From: an uncultured Christensenella sp.
GTDB taxonomy: Bacteria > Bacillota > Clostridia > Christensenellales > Borkfalkiaceae
DNA length: 60,845 nucleotides
Assembly (NCBI GenBank): GCA_910578065.1
Contig: CAJTPB010000013.1
Location: 1-60,845 of the forward strand
Reading direction: 5' to 3'
The notes beneath the pieces are model-generated. The model saw only the letters and a program-made list of their open reading frames with translations, was not told the DNA's origin and ran no database searches. Of this stretch, positions 42,974-52,006 are shown piece after piece (the stretch's first letter is position 1; every line of letters starts with the position of its first letter). The translations under genes and the position numbers were made by a program.

Positions 42974-43600
42974 ATGTATTTATCCGAATTTGTAAATGCC
43001 GATTGTCTTACGGAAGCGCAAATTGATTCCGTTTTATTCGACGCTTGTCCGGAAACGGCTGTAAAAAGCGATTTTGCGCTTTTGCTCGGCACGGATCCGA
43101 AATTCGCCGCGATTCGCGCGGATATCGCCGCCGCTTATTACCGCTTGGGCGGAACGGAAAAGATCATCGTTTCGGGCGCGGCGGTATGGAATGATAAAAT
43201 AACGGAATCTGCGTATTTGCGTAACGAATTACAGGCGCGCGGCGTACCCGATTGCGCGGTAATCGAAGAACCGAACGCGTACGATACGATGCAAAATATG
43301 GTGTATTCGCTTGCGGAAATTTGCAAACGTTGCGACGTTACGAGGGTAAATAGCGTTACGGTAATAACCGAGCCGTTTCATATGCGGCGGAGTTTATATT
43401 TGGCAAAAATGCTGTTTCCCGCGTTCATTCGCGTAAACGGGTTTACGCAAAAAATTAAGAGTCAACGCAAAGCGTGGAAATCGGATTTGCGTTTAAATCG
43501 ATGCGTAAAAAACGAAATTACGATTTTAAAGGATATGATCGAACGCGGAATGATAGAAGATATCGAAATAAGCGAAGGAGAAAAACCGCTATGCAACTAA
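42974..43600 (+). CDS. YdcF/DUF218-family protein
   Basis: This 208-residue protein has the DUF218 (YdcF, SanA-like) Rossmann-like fold. Signs are FALLLGTDPKFAAIRADIAAAYYRLGG near the start (shown in part), KIIVSGAA, ALIEEPNAYDTMQNM-type text (here VIEEPNAYDTMQNM) and TVITEPFHMRRSLYLAK. YdcF binds S-adenosylmethionine in vitro, but the physiological reaction of the family is not established. It has no signal peptide. It follows the ADP-ribosylglycohydrolase by 19 bases with GAGG upstream, and its stop lies ten bases inside the next gene. Confidence 0.85.
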   Translation: MYLSEFVNADCLTEAQIDSVLFDACPETAVKSDFALLLGTDPKFAAIRADIAAAYYRLGGTEKIIVSGAAVWNDKITESAYLRNELQARGVPDCAVIEEPNAYDTMQNMVYSLAEICKRCDVTRVNSVTVITEPFHMRRSLYLAKMLFPAFIRVNGFTQKIKSQRKAWKSDLRLNRCVKNEITILKDMIERGMIEDIEISEGEKPLCN

Positions 43601-44427
43601 AAATTCTCGGTTCCGGCGGAGGGGAAGGCTTCCCCGCGCTTTTCTGCGGGTGCGAACACTGCAACGCGGCGCGCAAAGCGGGCGGCAAAAGTTTGCGTTC
43701 GCTTTCGCAAAGTTTGATCGACGGAAAACTGTTGATCGATCTGCCCGCCGCGTCGCACAGTCACTGTTTGAAATACGGCTTAAATTTCGGCGAAATCGAA
43801 AATCTGCTCATCACGCATACGCATGCAGACCATTATGTTCCCAACATTTTAGAAACTCGCGGCGACGATTTTGCACATAATTTAAAATCGGAAAAACTGC
43901 ATATATACGGCAATGCAGACGAGGCGCGCATGTTCGACGGCGTGTTCAACGTGTTTCCTATTTCGCAAAACATCCGCAACGGAATCGTGTTTCATACCGT
44001 AAACCCCTGCGAAGAATTGCAGATCGGCGGCTATACCGTTACCGTTTTAAAGGCGAAGCACGCCTACGAACAAACCGCCCTTAATTATATCGTCGAAGAC
44101 GGAAAATCTTCGTTGCTGTACTTAATCGACAGCGGTTATCCCACTCAAGAAACGCTTCGCTTTCTTGCAAAGAAGAACAAGCCTTTTTCTTGCGTGGTGA
44201 TGGACGGCACGATGGGCATTACGGGGCAATACGAATGCCACATGAATTATGCGGAAAATATCGCGTTGAACAAGAAATTGCAAGAGCTGGGTTTGGTCGG
44301 CGAAAAAACCCGCGTCGTCGTATCGCACATTACGCACAATTATGTGGGCGTGCATGAAGAAGTGGAAGAGTATTTCCGCGGCAGCGGAATCGAACCCGCA
44401 TACGACGGAATGGAATTGGAGTTTTAA
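43591..44427 (+). CDS. Metallo-beta-lactamase-fold hydrolase (PhnP/RNase Z-like)
   Basis: This 278-residue cytoplasmic protein starts MQLKILGSGGGEGFPALFCG and has the metal motif H76-T-H-A-D80-H81, followed by further ligands in LIDSGYP and SHITHNY. The early GSGGGEGFP-C-x-C-x-x-C text resembles PhnP and other phosphodiesterases acting on cyclic phosphates or nucleic acids. The correct start is 43591 behind AAGGAG; the longer frame upstream overlaps the DUF218 gene. It overlaps both its neighbours. The substrate may be an ADP-ribose-derived or sugar-derived phosphodiester (speculative). Confidence 0.86.
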   Translation: MQLKILGSGGGEGFPALFCGCEHCNAARKAGGKSLRSLSQSLIDGKLLIDLPAASHSHCLKYGLNFGEIENLLITHTHADHYVPNILETRGDDFAHNLKSEKLHIYGNADEARMFDGVFNVFPISQNIRNGIVFHTVNPCEELQIGGYTVTVLKAKHAYEQTALNYIVEDGKSSLLYLIDSGYPTQETLRFLAKKNKPFSCVVMDGTMGITGQYECHMNYAENIALNKKLQELGLVGEKTRVVVSHITHNYVGVHEEVEEYFRGSGIEPAYDGMELEF

Positions 44428-45647
44428 TGAAACAAATCATCAAAGAATATTTATTGTCGCGTGCGGAAGGTGTTTTTCGCGTTCCTTCGGGCGATTTGAA
44501 CTTTCCGTATCTTGATCCGGGCGCGGGGTATTCGGGCGAACTGTGGGATTGGGATTCGTATTGGGCGGCGCATGCGTTGTTATCGGTTAACGATAGTCAA
44601 TCGAAACATTTGAGCGAACGGGCGGCAGAGTATGCAAAGGGGAGCGTTTTAAATTTTCTTTACGCACAGGAAGAAGACGGCTATACGCCCGTTATGGTAT
44701 CGAGCGGGGGGTTATTCGAAGGGTACTTTCATAACGAATACCGAAAAGGAACGCCGCTTAATCAACATAAGCCGTTTTTGTGCCAAGCGATTTTAAACGT
44801 AAGCGCTTTTACGGGCGATTACGGTTGGTTTGATTTGGAAAAGGCGTTAAACTATCTTTGTTATTACGAAACGCATCAGTTCGACGCGCGTTCGGGTTTG
44901 TTCATATGGCAAGACGATATTATGGTGGGGATCGACAACAATCCCACCGTATTTTTCCGCCCGCCGAGAAGCTGCGCCGATATTTTTTTGAATTGTTTTT
45001 TATATCTCGAATACAAAGCGCTTGCAAGCATTTTAACCGCGTTGCACGACGAACGCGCCGCCGCGGCGGAAGAGCGGGCGAATGCGCTGAAAGCTGCAAT
45101 CAATGCGGAAATGTGGGACGAACGGGACGGAATATACTATTCGCAAGACGTCGGGTTCTGTCGTACGGAACGCAAGGTAAAAGACGTATGCTTTTACGAA
45201 GGATTTGCGCCGCATTGGAAAACGCTTCCCTTAAAAATCCGTTTTTGGGGGTGTTTTTTACCCTTGTACGCGGGTATTTGCAATGCGGAACGCGCGGAAC
45301 GGCTGTGCGCGCACCTAAAAGAGAAGGACGTTTTCGCCGCTTACGGCATTCGAACGCTTGCGCGCAACGAAAAAATGTACAGCCTTGAAAAAAGCGGAAA
45401 TCCCTCCAACTGGCTGGGCGCGATTTGGACGATCGCCAATTATTGCATATACAAAGGGCTGCTTCGTTACGGCAAAAATCGGCTTGCCGAACGGTTGCGC
45501 CGCGCAAGCGTTGCGCTTGCCGAAAAATCGCTGCGCGAGCACGGGGATCTGTTCGAAAGTTATCATCCGGATACGGGCGAACCCTTTTTGCACGCGGGAT
45601 TTTTAAGTTGGAATTTATTATTACTCGAAATGGAAAAAGAACAATGA
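44427..45647 (+). CDS. (alpha/alpha)6-barrel glycosidase, GH63/MGH1-like
   Basis: This 406-residue protein has the trehalase/mannosylglycerate hydrolase-type (alpha/alpha)6 barrel. Diagnostic pieces are YSGELWDWDSYWAAHALL (general acid region), GYFHNEYRKGTPLNQHKP, DNNPTVFFRPPRSCADIF and SGNPSNWLGAIWTIANYC. It lacks a signal peptide and so would act on small imported glycosides. The ATG shares one base with the upstream stop (TAATG). The exact family (GH63 versus GH37 or GH15-like) is not certain. Confidence 0.8.
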   Translation: MKQIIKEYLLSRAEGVFRVPSGDLNFPYLDPGAGYSGELWDWDSYWAAHALLSVNDSQSKHLSERAAEYAKGSVLNFLYAQEEDGYTPVMVSSGGLFEGYFHNEYRKGTPLNQHKPFLCQAILNVSAFTGDYGWFDLEKALNYLCYYETHQFDARSGLFIWQDDIMVGIDNNPTVFFRPPRSCADIFLNCFLYLEYKALASILTALHDERAAAAEERANALKAAINAEMWDERDGIYYSQDVGFCRTERKVKDVCFYEGFAPHWKTLPLKIRFWGCFLPLYAGICNAERAERLCAHLKEKDVFAAYGIRTLARNEKMYSLEKSGNPSNWLGAIWTIANYCIYKGLLRYGKNRLAERLRRASVALAEKSLREHGDLFESYHPDTGEPFLHAGFLSWNLLLLEMEKEQ

Positions 45648-46330
45648 AAATTTGTAACGATTTATTAATAAACGATGTGCCCGCTTCGGGGCAGTTAAAG
45701 GAAAGCGAAAGCGTTAGTTTTTGCCTGCGGGAACATGCGGATATCAAACTGCTGTTTTTGGGCAATTCCATTACCCGCCACGGAAAAGCGGAATCGCTCG
45801 GCTGGTTGGGCGATTGGGGCATGGCGGCGTCCGGTGCGGAAAAAGATTACGTGCATACCCTTGTGCGACTTTTGGAAGAGAACGGAAAGTGCGTTTCTTA
45901 CTGTGTTGCGAATTTAAGCGAGTGGGAACGTACGCGCGATATGTCGCTGTTATCGTCGCGGTATGCGGCGGCAAAGGCGTTCGGCGCGGATATCGTAATC
46001 GTGCGCTTGGGCGAAAACGCGGGCTTAACGGAAAATTTGTCCGCTTTTCTGCCCTGTTATCGCGATATGACAGCTTATTTTACGGCAGACGGCGCGCGGG
46101 CGGTCGTTACCGATCTGTTTTGGGAATACGAGCCGTTCGATTCGTTTGTGCAATCGTTTGCAAAAGAGCAAGGGTTTGCCTTTGCGCGGTTGCACGATTT
46201 GGGTAATGCGGAAGAGATGAAGGCGACGGGGATTTTTTCTCACCAAGGGGTAGCGGCGCATCCGGGCGATAAAGGTATGGCGGAAATCGCAAGACGGATT
46301 TATTGCGCGCTAACATCGATATTGAACTAA
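45644..46330 (+). CDS. SGNH/GDSL-family esterase
   Basis: This 228-residue cytoplasmic hydrolase has the block-I motif LFLGNSITRHG (Ser of GNS), a Gly/Asn oxyanion region (LSEWERTRDMS) and a C-terminal catalytic pair in AAHPGDKGMAEIA. It could deacetylate imported oligosaccharides. The ATG at 45644 overlaps the glycosidase stop by four bases; the long upstream extension is another frame of that gene. It closes the five-gene coupled set. Between it and the GH3 gene lie 129 bases with a 17-base direct repeat (46328-46344 and 46360-46376) and a small GC hairpin. Confidence 0.82.
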   Translation: MKICNDLLINDVPASGQLKESESVSFCLREHADIKLLFLGNSITRHGKAESLGWLGDWGMAASGAEKDYVHTLVRLLEENGKCVSYCVANLSEWERTRDMSLLSSRYAAAKAFGADIVIVRLGENAGLTENLSAFLPCYRDMTAYFTADGARAVVTDLFWEYEPFDSFVQSFAKEQGFAFARLHDLGNAEEMKATGIFSHQGVAAHPGDKGMAEIARRIYCALTSILN

Positions 46331-46376
46331 ACTTACACAATTTGAAACTGAAAAAAGAATAAACTTACAAAAATTG
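46328..46376 (+). repeat. Short direct repeat downstream of the esterase gene
   Basis: TAAACTTACACAATTTG at 46328-46344 recurs as TAAACTTACAAAAATTG at 46360-46376, with a 32-base period. The first copy includes the esterase stop codon. Its role is unknown. Confidence 0.6.
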
Positions 46377-46459
46377 CGGCTTAAAAAAAGTTAAAAGCAA
46401 AGGCTTTACAAGTGCGGCAGCACCGCATAAAATAATATTCGAAACAAGGAAATCGATCC

Positions 46460-48475
46460 ATGAAAAAAATAACGGTAACCGATTTATCGGCAGAAGAAAA
46501 ATTGCGCTTGATCTGCGCGCAGGATTTTTGGCACACGGTGAACTTTAACGGGAAAATTCCGCAAGTCACCGTTTCCGACGGTCCCGTAGGGCTGCGGAAA
46601 GAAATCATCGAAGAGGGAAAAACGGTTACGGTACCTTCCGTTTCCTATCCTTCGGTGCAATCGCTTGCAAACAGTTGGAACAAGGAATGCGTGCGCATTA
46701 CGGGCGAAGCGCTTGCCGACGATTGTATCGAACACGACGTCGATATTTTGCTTGCCCCCGGGGTGAATATAAAACGCCACCCGCTGAACGGGCGCAATTT
46801 CGAATATTTTTCCGAAGATCCCTACCTTGCGGGCACGCTGGGATACGAGTACATAGAAGGATTGCAGCAAAAGGGGATCGGCGCGTGTTTAAAGCATTTT
46901 TGCTGCAATAACTTAGAATATAACCGCTTCGAGCAATCGAGCGAGGTAGACGAACGCACGCTGCGCGAAATCTATTACAAACCGTTCGAACTTGCGTGCA
47001 AGGCAAAGCCCGTATCTATTATGAGCGCGTACAACCGCATTAACGGCACGTATGCGAGTGAATACAAAAAGGGGTTCGACGTTTTGCGCAAGGAATTCGG
47101 CTTCGACGGGGTTATTTATTCCGATTGGGAAGCGGTGCGCAACCGCGCGGCAGCGGCAAAAGCGGGCTGCGATTTCGAATTTCCATACAGCGAAAAGAAT
47201 TACGAACAACTGAAAAAAGACTATGCGGCGGGAATTATTTCCGAAGAAGAGGTAAACGCCTGCGCGGAGCGGATTTTACAACTTGTTTACCGTTTAGACG
47301 AGATGAAGGCAAAGCGGAAAATTTCCCGTTCGACGGAAGAGCGGTTGAACGTTGCGCAGTATCTTGCGGAAGAGAGTATTGTGCTGCTTAAAAACGAGGG
47401 GAATATCCTTCCGTTAAAAAAGGGAACGAAAACCGCCGTGTGCGGCTGTTACGCCAAGCCCGAGCGGGGCATGCTTGCAGGGGGCGGAAGTTCGCAAGCT
47501 GTTTCTTTAACGGAAAAATTCGATTTGGTTTCCTTGCTCGAAGAAGCCCTCGGCGTAGAGATCCCGTTTGAAACCATGTATTATTACGATAAGGTTTTGG
47601 GTACGAACGGCTACATGCACTGGGCAGCAAAGCCGAACAAAGGAAAAACGGCAGCCGCGCTTGCGGAAGTTTGCGTTGTGTGCGCGGGCACGGGCGCGCC
47701 GTTCGAATACGAATCGCTCGATCGGGCGGATATGCGGTTGCCCGTCGCGCAGGAACGCGCCATTCTCGAATTGGCGGAGGTAAATCCCAACACCGTCGTG
47801 GTGCTGTTTGCGGGTTCCGCGATCGACGTAAGCGCATGGGCAGATCGGGTAAAGGGCATCGTCTACGCGGGTTTCTGCGGAGAAAGGGGATTGCACGCGC
47901 TGTGCAATGTGCTTTGCGGAAAGGTGAATCCCAGCGGAAAACTTTCCGAAACGTTCCCAAAAACGTACGAAGACAGCCCCGCGGCGCATGCGTATGTAGA
48001 CGCAAGCGTTACTTGCTATGAAGAGGGGCTGAACGTCGGCTACCGCTATTTCGATCGCCGTAAAGAAGGTGTTCGCTATCCGTTCGGGTACGGGCTGAGC
48101 TATTCTCAATTTGACTATTGCAATTTAAAAGTGACCCCGTGCGAACAGGGCGCGGAAATCTCTTTTACCGTAGAAAACCGTTCCGATATCGCGGGCAAAG
48201 AAGTTTCGCAAGTCTATATCAAAGAATGCGCTCCGCTTGTTTACCGCCCCGAAAAGGAATTAAAGGCATATGCCAAAACGGAGATCGAAGCAAATTCCCG
48301 TGCAGAAGTAAATTTAAAAATCGATTTGTCCGCATTTGCGCATTGGTCGGTTTCGCAAGATAGATGGATTGTATCGGACGGGGTATACGAAATTCTCGTC
48401 GGAGCGTCGTCTGCTGATATCCGATTAAGCGAAAAAGTGCTGTTGGCGGGCGGAAAAGTGCAGAAAATCGTTTAA
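46460..48475 (+). CDS. Glycoside hydrolase family 3 (beta-glucosidase/xylosidase type)
   Basis: This 671-residue enzyme has an N-terminal TIM barrel (to about 275) with the GH3 nucleophile D222 in GVIYSDWEAV and the substrate motifs LAPGVNIKRHPLNGRNFEYFSEDP (shown by its ends LAPGVNIKRHP and NFEYFSEDP). An (alpha/beta)6 domain (about 300-520) and a fibronectin-III-like C-terminal domain (560-671) follow. There is no signal peptide, so it should release monosaccharide in the cytoplasm. The choice between beta-glucosidase, xylosidase and arabinofuranosidase cannot be made. Confidence 0.93.
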   Translation: MKKITVTDLSAEEKLRLICAQDFWHTVNFNGKIPQVTVSDGPVGLRKEIIEEGKTVTVPSVSYPSVQSLANSWNKECVRITGEALADDCIEHDVDILLAPGVNIKRHPLNGRNFEYFSEDPYLAGTLGYEYIEGLQQKGIGACLKHFCCNNLEYNRFEQSSEVDERTLREIYYKPFELACKAKPVSIMSAYNRINGTYASEYKKGFDVLRKEFGFDGVIYSDWEAVRNRAAAAKAGCDFEFPYSEKNYEQLKKDYAAGIISEEEVNACAERILQLVYRLDEMKAKRKISRSTEERLNVAQYLAEESIVLLKNEGNILPLKKGTKTAVCGCYAKPERGMLAGGGSSQAVSLTEKFDLVSLLEEALGVEIPFETMYYYDKVLGTNGYMHWAAKPNKGKTAAALAEVCVVCAGTGAPFEYESLDRADMRLPVAQERAILELAEVNPNTVVVLFAGSAIDVSAWADRVKGIVYAGFCGERGLHALCNVLCGKVNPSGKLSETFPKTYEDSPAAHAYVDASVTCYEEGLNVGYRYFDRRKEGVRYPFGYGLSYSQFDYCNLKVTPCEQGAEISFTVENRSDIAGKEVSQVYIKECAPLVYRPEKELKAYAKTEIEANSRAEVNLKIDLSAFAHWSVSQDRWIVSDGVYEILVGASSADIRLSEKVLLAGGKVQKIV

Positions 48476-48536
48476 AATCTCAGTATGCAAGGTACTATGC
48501 TACGCATAATCACTGTTTTTTAGGAGAAAAAGGGCT

Positions 48537-49847
48537 TTGAAGTATTATCTCGCAATCGATATCGGCGCTTCCAGCGGGCGGCACATCGTGGGCTGGCGGG
48601 AAAACGGCGCAATTTGTACAGACGAAGTGTACCGCTTTCCCAACGGCGTAAAATCGCAAGAGGGCAGCCTTGTTTGGGATATCGAAGCATTGCTGTCTTC
48701 CGTAAAAGAGGGCATCAAACAAGCGTTTATCAAGTATCCGCAAATCGAAAGTCTTGCCATCGATACTTGGGCGGTCGATTACGTGCTTTTAAACGGCGAT
48801 CGGGAAATTACGCCCTGTTACGCTTACCGCGATTCGCGTACGCAAGCGGCGATTCCCGCCGTTCACGAAAAAATTCCGTTCGAAACGCTATATAAAAAAA
48901 CGGGAATACAGTTTCAGCCGTTTAATACAATTTATCAGTTTTACAGCGATCTGCTCGCCGAGCGGCTGCAATCGGCAACCGACTTTTTAATGATCCCCGA
49001 ATATCTTTCTTACAAACTTACGGGGGTAAAGGCGCACGAATACACGAACGCCACCACAACAGGTTTGTTAAACGCAAACGGCGAATACGATCAGGAAATA
49101 ATTGCCAAGTTGGGTTTGCCTGCAAGACTGTTTTTCGCCGTCGTTCCGGCGGGAACGGCAGTCGGCGAATTTACCGAAGAGATCCGCAAAGAAGTAGGCG
49201 GATCGTGCAAAGTAATTTTCTGCGCCTCGCACGATACCGCAAGCGCGGTAGAAGGGATTCCCATGCCGGAAGAAGGGCAGCCGTATATATCTTCGGGTAC
49301 TTGGTCGCTGCTCGGGATCAAAGTTCCGCATATGATTGCAGACGATACAAGCCGCGCGGGGAATTGGTCGAACGAGGGCGGGATCGGATATTACCGTTAC
49401 CAAAAAAACATTATGGGTATGTGGGTGGTAAACCGTCTGCGCGACGAACTTTGCCCCAATAAGCCCTTTTCTCAAATCGTGGAAGAGGCGCAATCGAGCG
49501 CGTTTGAGCAAACGGCAGATATCAACGCCCAAGCGTTTTTATCGCCCGAGAGCATGAAAGAGGCGTTCGATACTTGGTTTGCGGAAAAAGCGGAAAAGCC
49601 GCGCGAAGAAAGGGATTATTTTAACTGCGCGTTTTTATCGCTCGCGCACGGATATCGCGTTGCCGTTGAAGAAATGCGGCAAAAGGTCGGAAGGGAATTT
49701 ACAAAATTATATCTTGTGGGCGGAGGTGCGAAAAACAACTATCTTAACGCGCTTACCGAAAAAATATGTAAGTTAAAAGTTGCGGCGCTTCCCATAGAGG
49801 CAACCGCACTCGGAAATTTAAAAATTCAAATGGAGAGGTCACAATGA
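48537..49847 (+). CDS. rhaB: Rhamnulokinase
   Basis: This 436-residue FGGY-family sugar kinase phosphorylates L-rhamnulose to rhamnulose 1-phosphate. The N-terminal phosphate motif is AIDIGASSGRHIVG. Other signatures are ESLAIDTWAVDYVLL, YISSGTWSLLG and the C-terminal LVGGGAKNNYLNALT. The start is TTG at 48537, with TAGGAG upstream. It is slightly shorter than E. coli RhaB. Together with the two overlapping downstream genes it makes a complete rhamnose catabolic set. Confidence 0.94.
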   Translation: MKYYLAIDIGASSGRHIVGWRENGAICTDEVYRFPNGVKSQEGSLVWDIEALLSSVKEGIKQAFIKYPQIESLAIDTWAVDYVLLNGDREITPCYAYRDSRTQAAIPAVHEKIPFETLYKKTGIQFQPFNTIYQFYSDLLAERLQSATDFLMIPEYLSYKLTGVKAHEYTNATTTGLLNANGEYDQEIIAKLGLPARLFFAVVPAGTAVGEFTEEIRKEVGGSCKVIFCASHDTASAVEGIPMPEEGQPYISSGTWSLLGIKVPHMIADDTSRAGNWSNEGGIGYYRYQKNIMGMWVVNRLRDELCPNKPFSQIVEEAQSSAFEQTADINAQAFLSPESMKEAFDTWFAEKAEKPREERDYFNCAFLSLAHGYRVAVEEMRQKVGREFTKLYLVGGGAKNNYLNALTEKICKLKVAALPIEATALGNLKIQMERSQ

Positions 49848-51085
49848 ACAAGTATTACGAGGTTGCCAAAGCGGAATACGCAAGTTACGGCGTCGATACC
49901 GAACGCGCAATCAACGCATTGCGTGAAATTCCTATTTCCGTGCACTGCTGGCAGGGGGATGACGTCGTCGGGTTAGACGGCGCAGGTAGATTATCGGGCG
50001 GCATTCAAACCACGGGCAATTATGCGGGAAGAGCGCGCAATTTTAACGAACTTTGCGCCGATTTGCAAAAAGCGCTTTCGCTAATGCCGGGGAAGAAACG
50101 GTTGAATTTGCATGCGAGTTACGCAGTGCTGAACGGCGAACAGGTAGATCGCGACAAATATTCTTCCAAACACTTCGCCCCGTGGGTAAAATTCGCCCAA
50201 AAGGTTGGTTTGCAGGGGATCGATTTTAACCCGACCATGTTCAGCCATAAAAACGTGAAAGACGGGTTAACGCTTTCTTCTCCCGACGAATCCATTCGCC
50301 GTTTTTGGGTGGAACACTGTAAGGCTTGCATTCGGATCGCAGAATATTTTGCACAGGAGATGAATTCGCACTGCTTGGTGAATATTTGGATTCCGGATGG
50401 ATATAAAGACGTTCCCGCCGATCGGCTTTCGCCGCGTTTACGCTTAAAACAATCGTTAGACGAAATTCTTTCCATCGATTACGATAAAGATAAGGTGATC
50501 GTCGCGGTAGAAAGCAAAGTATTCGGCATCGGCGTAGAAAGTTACACCGTGGGCAGTAACGAATTTTATCAAAATTACGCCGCGCAAAAGGGAATTTGCT
50601 GTTTGTTAGACAACGGACATTATCACCCGACCGAAGTCGTAAGCGATAAAATTCCCGCATTGCTCGCTTTTTATAATAAAATTGCGCTGCACGTTACGCG
50701 CGGCGTGCGTTGGGATAGCGATCACGTGGTTTTGTTGGAAGACGAGATCAAAGAAATCGCGAAAGAAATCGTAAGAAACAACGCAACGGATAAAGTGCTT
50801 ATCGGGCTCGATTATTTCGATGCGAGCATCAACAGGCTTTCCGCATGGGTCACGGGGCAAAGAGCGATGCAGCGCGCGCTTTTGTATGCGCTTCTGCTTC
50901 CAAACGATCGGTTGCGTGCGTTGCAGGAAAGCGGAAGATTGACAGAACTTATGGTTTTGCAAGAGGCGGTAAAAGATCTGCCGTTCGGCGGGGTATGGAA
51001 AGAGTATCTGCGCCGCGAAGCAGTGCAAGAAGACTATTTTTCGGAAATCGAACAGTATGAAAAAGAGGTATTAGGAAAAAGATGA
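49844..51085 (+). CDS. rhaA: L-rhamnose isomerase
   Basis: This 413-residue isomerase converts L-rhamnose to L-rhamnulose using Mn2+/Co2+ in a TIM barrel. Recognisable are SVHCWQGDDVVGLD, GIQTTGNYAGRARN, LNLHASYA, GIDFNPTMFSH and LLDNGHYHPTE with metal-binding His and Asp, then LHVTRGVRWDSDHVV. The gene overlaps rhaB and rhaD by four bases each. Confidence 0.96.
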   Translation: MNKYYEVAKAEYASYGVDTERAINALREIPISVHCWQGDDVVGLDGAGRLSGGIQTTGNYAGRARNFNELCADLQKALSLMPGKKRLNLHASYAVLNGEQVDRDKYSSKHFAPWVKFAQKVGLQGIDFNPTMFSHKNVKDGLTLSSPDESIRRFWVEHCKACIRIAEYFAQEMNSHCLVNIWIPDGYKDVPADRLSPRLRLKQSLDEILSIDYDKDKVIVAVESKVFGIGVESYTVGSNEFYQNYAAQKGICCLLDNGHYHPTEVVSDKIPALLAFYNKIALHVTRGVRWDSDHVVLLEDEIKEIAKEIVRNNATDKVLIGLDYFDASINRLSAWVTGQRAMQRALLYALLLPNDRLRALQESGRLTELMVLQEAVKDLPFGGVWKEYLRREAVQEDYFSEIEQYEKEVLGKR

Positions 51086-51897
51086 AACATATTTTAAACG
51101 CTCCTTTTATCGAAGAAATGAAGCTAACGACGGCGAACATGTACCGTTTGGGTTGGGACGAGCGCAACGGAGGCAATATCAGTTACATGCTCGACGAAAG
51201 GGAAGTTGCACAGTATTTAAACGTAAACCGTCCTATTCGTACCATTCCGATCGGCTTTTCGGTGCCCGAACTTGCGGGAAAGCTGTTTCTTGTTACTGGT
51301 ACGGGCAAATACTTTAAAAATGTAGAACGCGATCCCGAAACGAATCTCGGAATCGTTCGCATTGCGCAAGACGGCATAACAGCAGAGCTTTTATGGGGAT
51401 ATCGCGACGGCGGAAAGTTTACTTCCGAATTGCCTTCGCACTTAATGTGCCATGCGGCGCGGTTAAAAGTCGATCCCGAAAACAGAGTGGTGATCCACTC
51501 GCACCCGACGCACACGCTCGCTATGAATTACGTGCACGAATTAGACGAGAAGAAATTTACGCATACGCTTTGGGAAATGTGTACCGAATGTATCGTCGTA
51601 TTTCCCGACGGAGTGGGGATTTTGCCCTGGATGCTGTGCGGTACCAACTCGATCGGGGAGGCGACGGCAAAAAAGATGGAAGCGTTTCGGCTTGTCGTTT
51701 GGGCAATGCACGGAATTTACGGCGCGGGGAAAACGATGGACGAAACGTTCGGGCTTATCGAAACGGTGGAAAAAGCCGCGCAGATTTACATGCTTACGTT
51801 GGGAAGCAAGCGGGTCAATACCATTCGCGACGAGCAAATGAAAGAGCTTGCCGAATTTTTCGGCGTAAATTATCGTAAAGATTTTTTAAATTTTTAA
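51082..51897 (+). CDS. rhaD: Rhamnulose-1-phosphate aldolase
   Basis: This 271-residue class II aldolase cleaves rhamnulose 1-phosphate to dihydroxyacetone phosphate and L-lactaldehyde. The zinc ligands are in VIHSHPTHT and WAMHGIYGAG. The N-terminal segment LGWDERNGGNISYML and VTGTGKYFKNV are typical of RhaD. It ends the rha operon and is followed by a terminator. No lactaldehyde reductase gene is next to it. Confidence 0.95.
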   Translation: MKHILNAPFIEEMKLTTANMYRLGWDERNGGNISYMLDEREVAQYLNVNRPIRTIPIGFSVPELAGKLFLVTGTGKYFKNVERDPETNLGIVRIAQDGITAELLWGYRDGGKFTSELPSHLMCHAARLKVDPENRVVIHSHPTHTLAMNYVHELDEKKFTHTLWEMCTECIVVFPDGVGILPWMLCGTNSIGEATAKKMEAFRLVVWAMHGIYGAGKTMDETFGLIETVEKAAQIYMLTLGSKRVNTIRDEQMKELAEFFGVNYRKDFLNF

Positions 51898-51918
51898 TTG
51901 CACATAACTTTTTAAAAA

Positions 51919-51947
51919 AAGGGCGGGGGAATTATCCCGCCTTTTTT
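51919..51947 (+). terminator. Rho-independent terminator of the rha operon
   Basis: A GC-rich stem (GGCGGG with CCCGCC, loop including ATTA) is followed by TTTTTT at 51942-51947, 22 bases after the rhaD stop. A run of A on the left makes it usable in both directions. Confidence 0.85.
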
Positions 51948-52006
51948 CTTTATGTCATGTTAATTTTTGTTTTAATATATTATAAAAATCTGATATAATT
52001 GTTATA

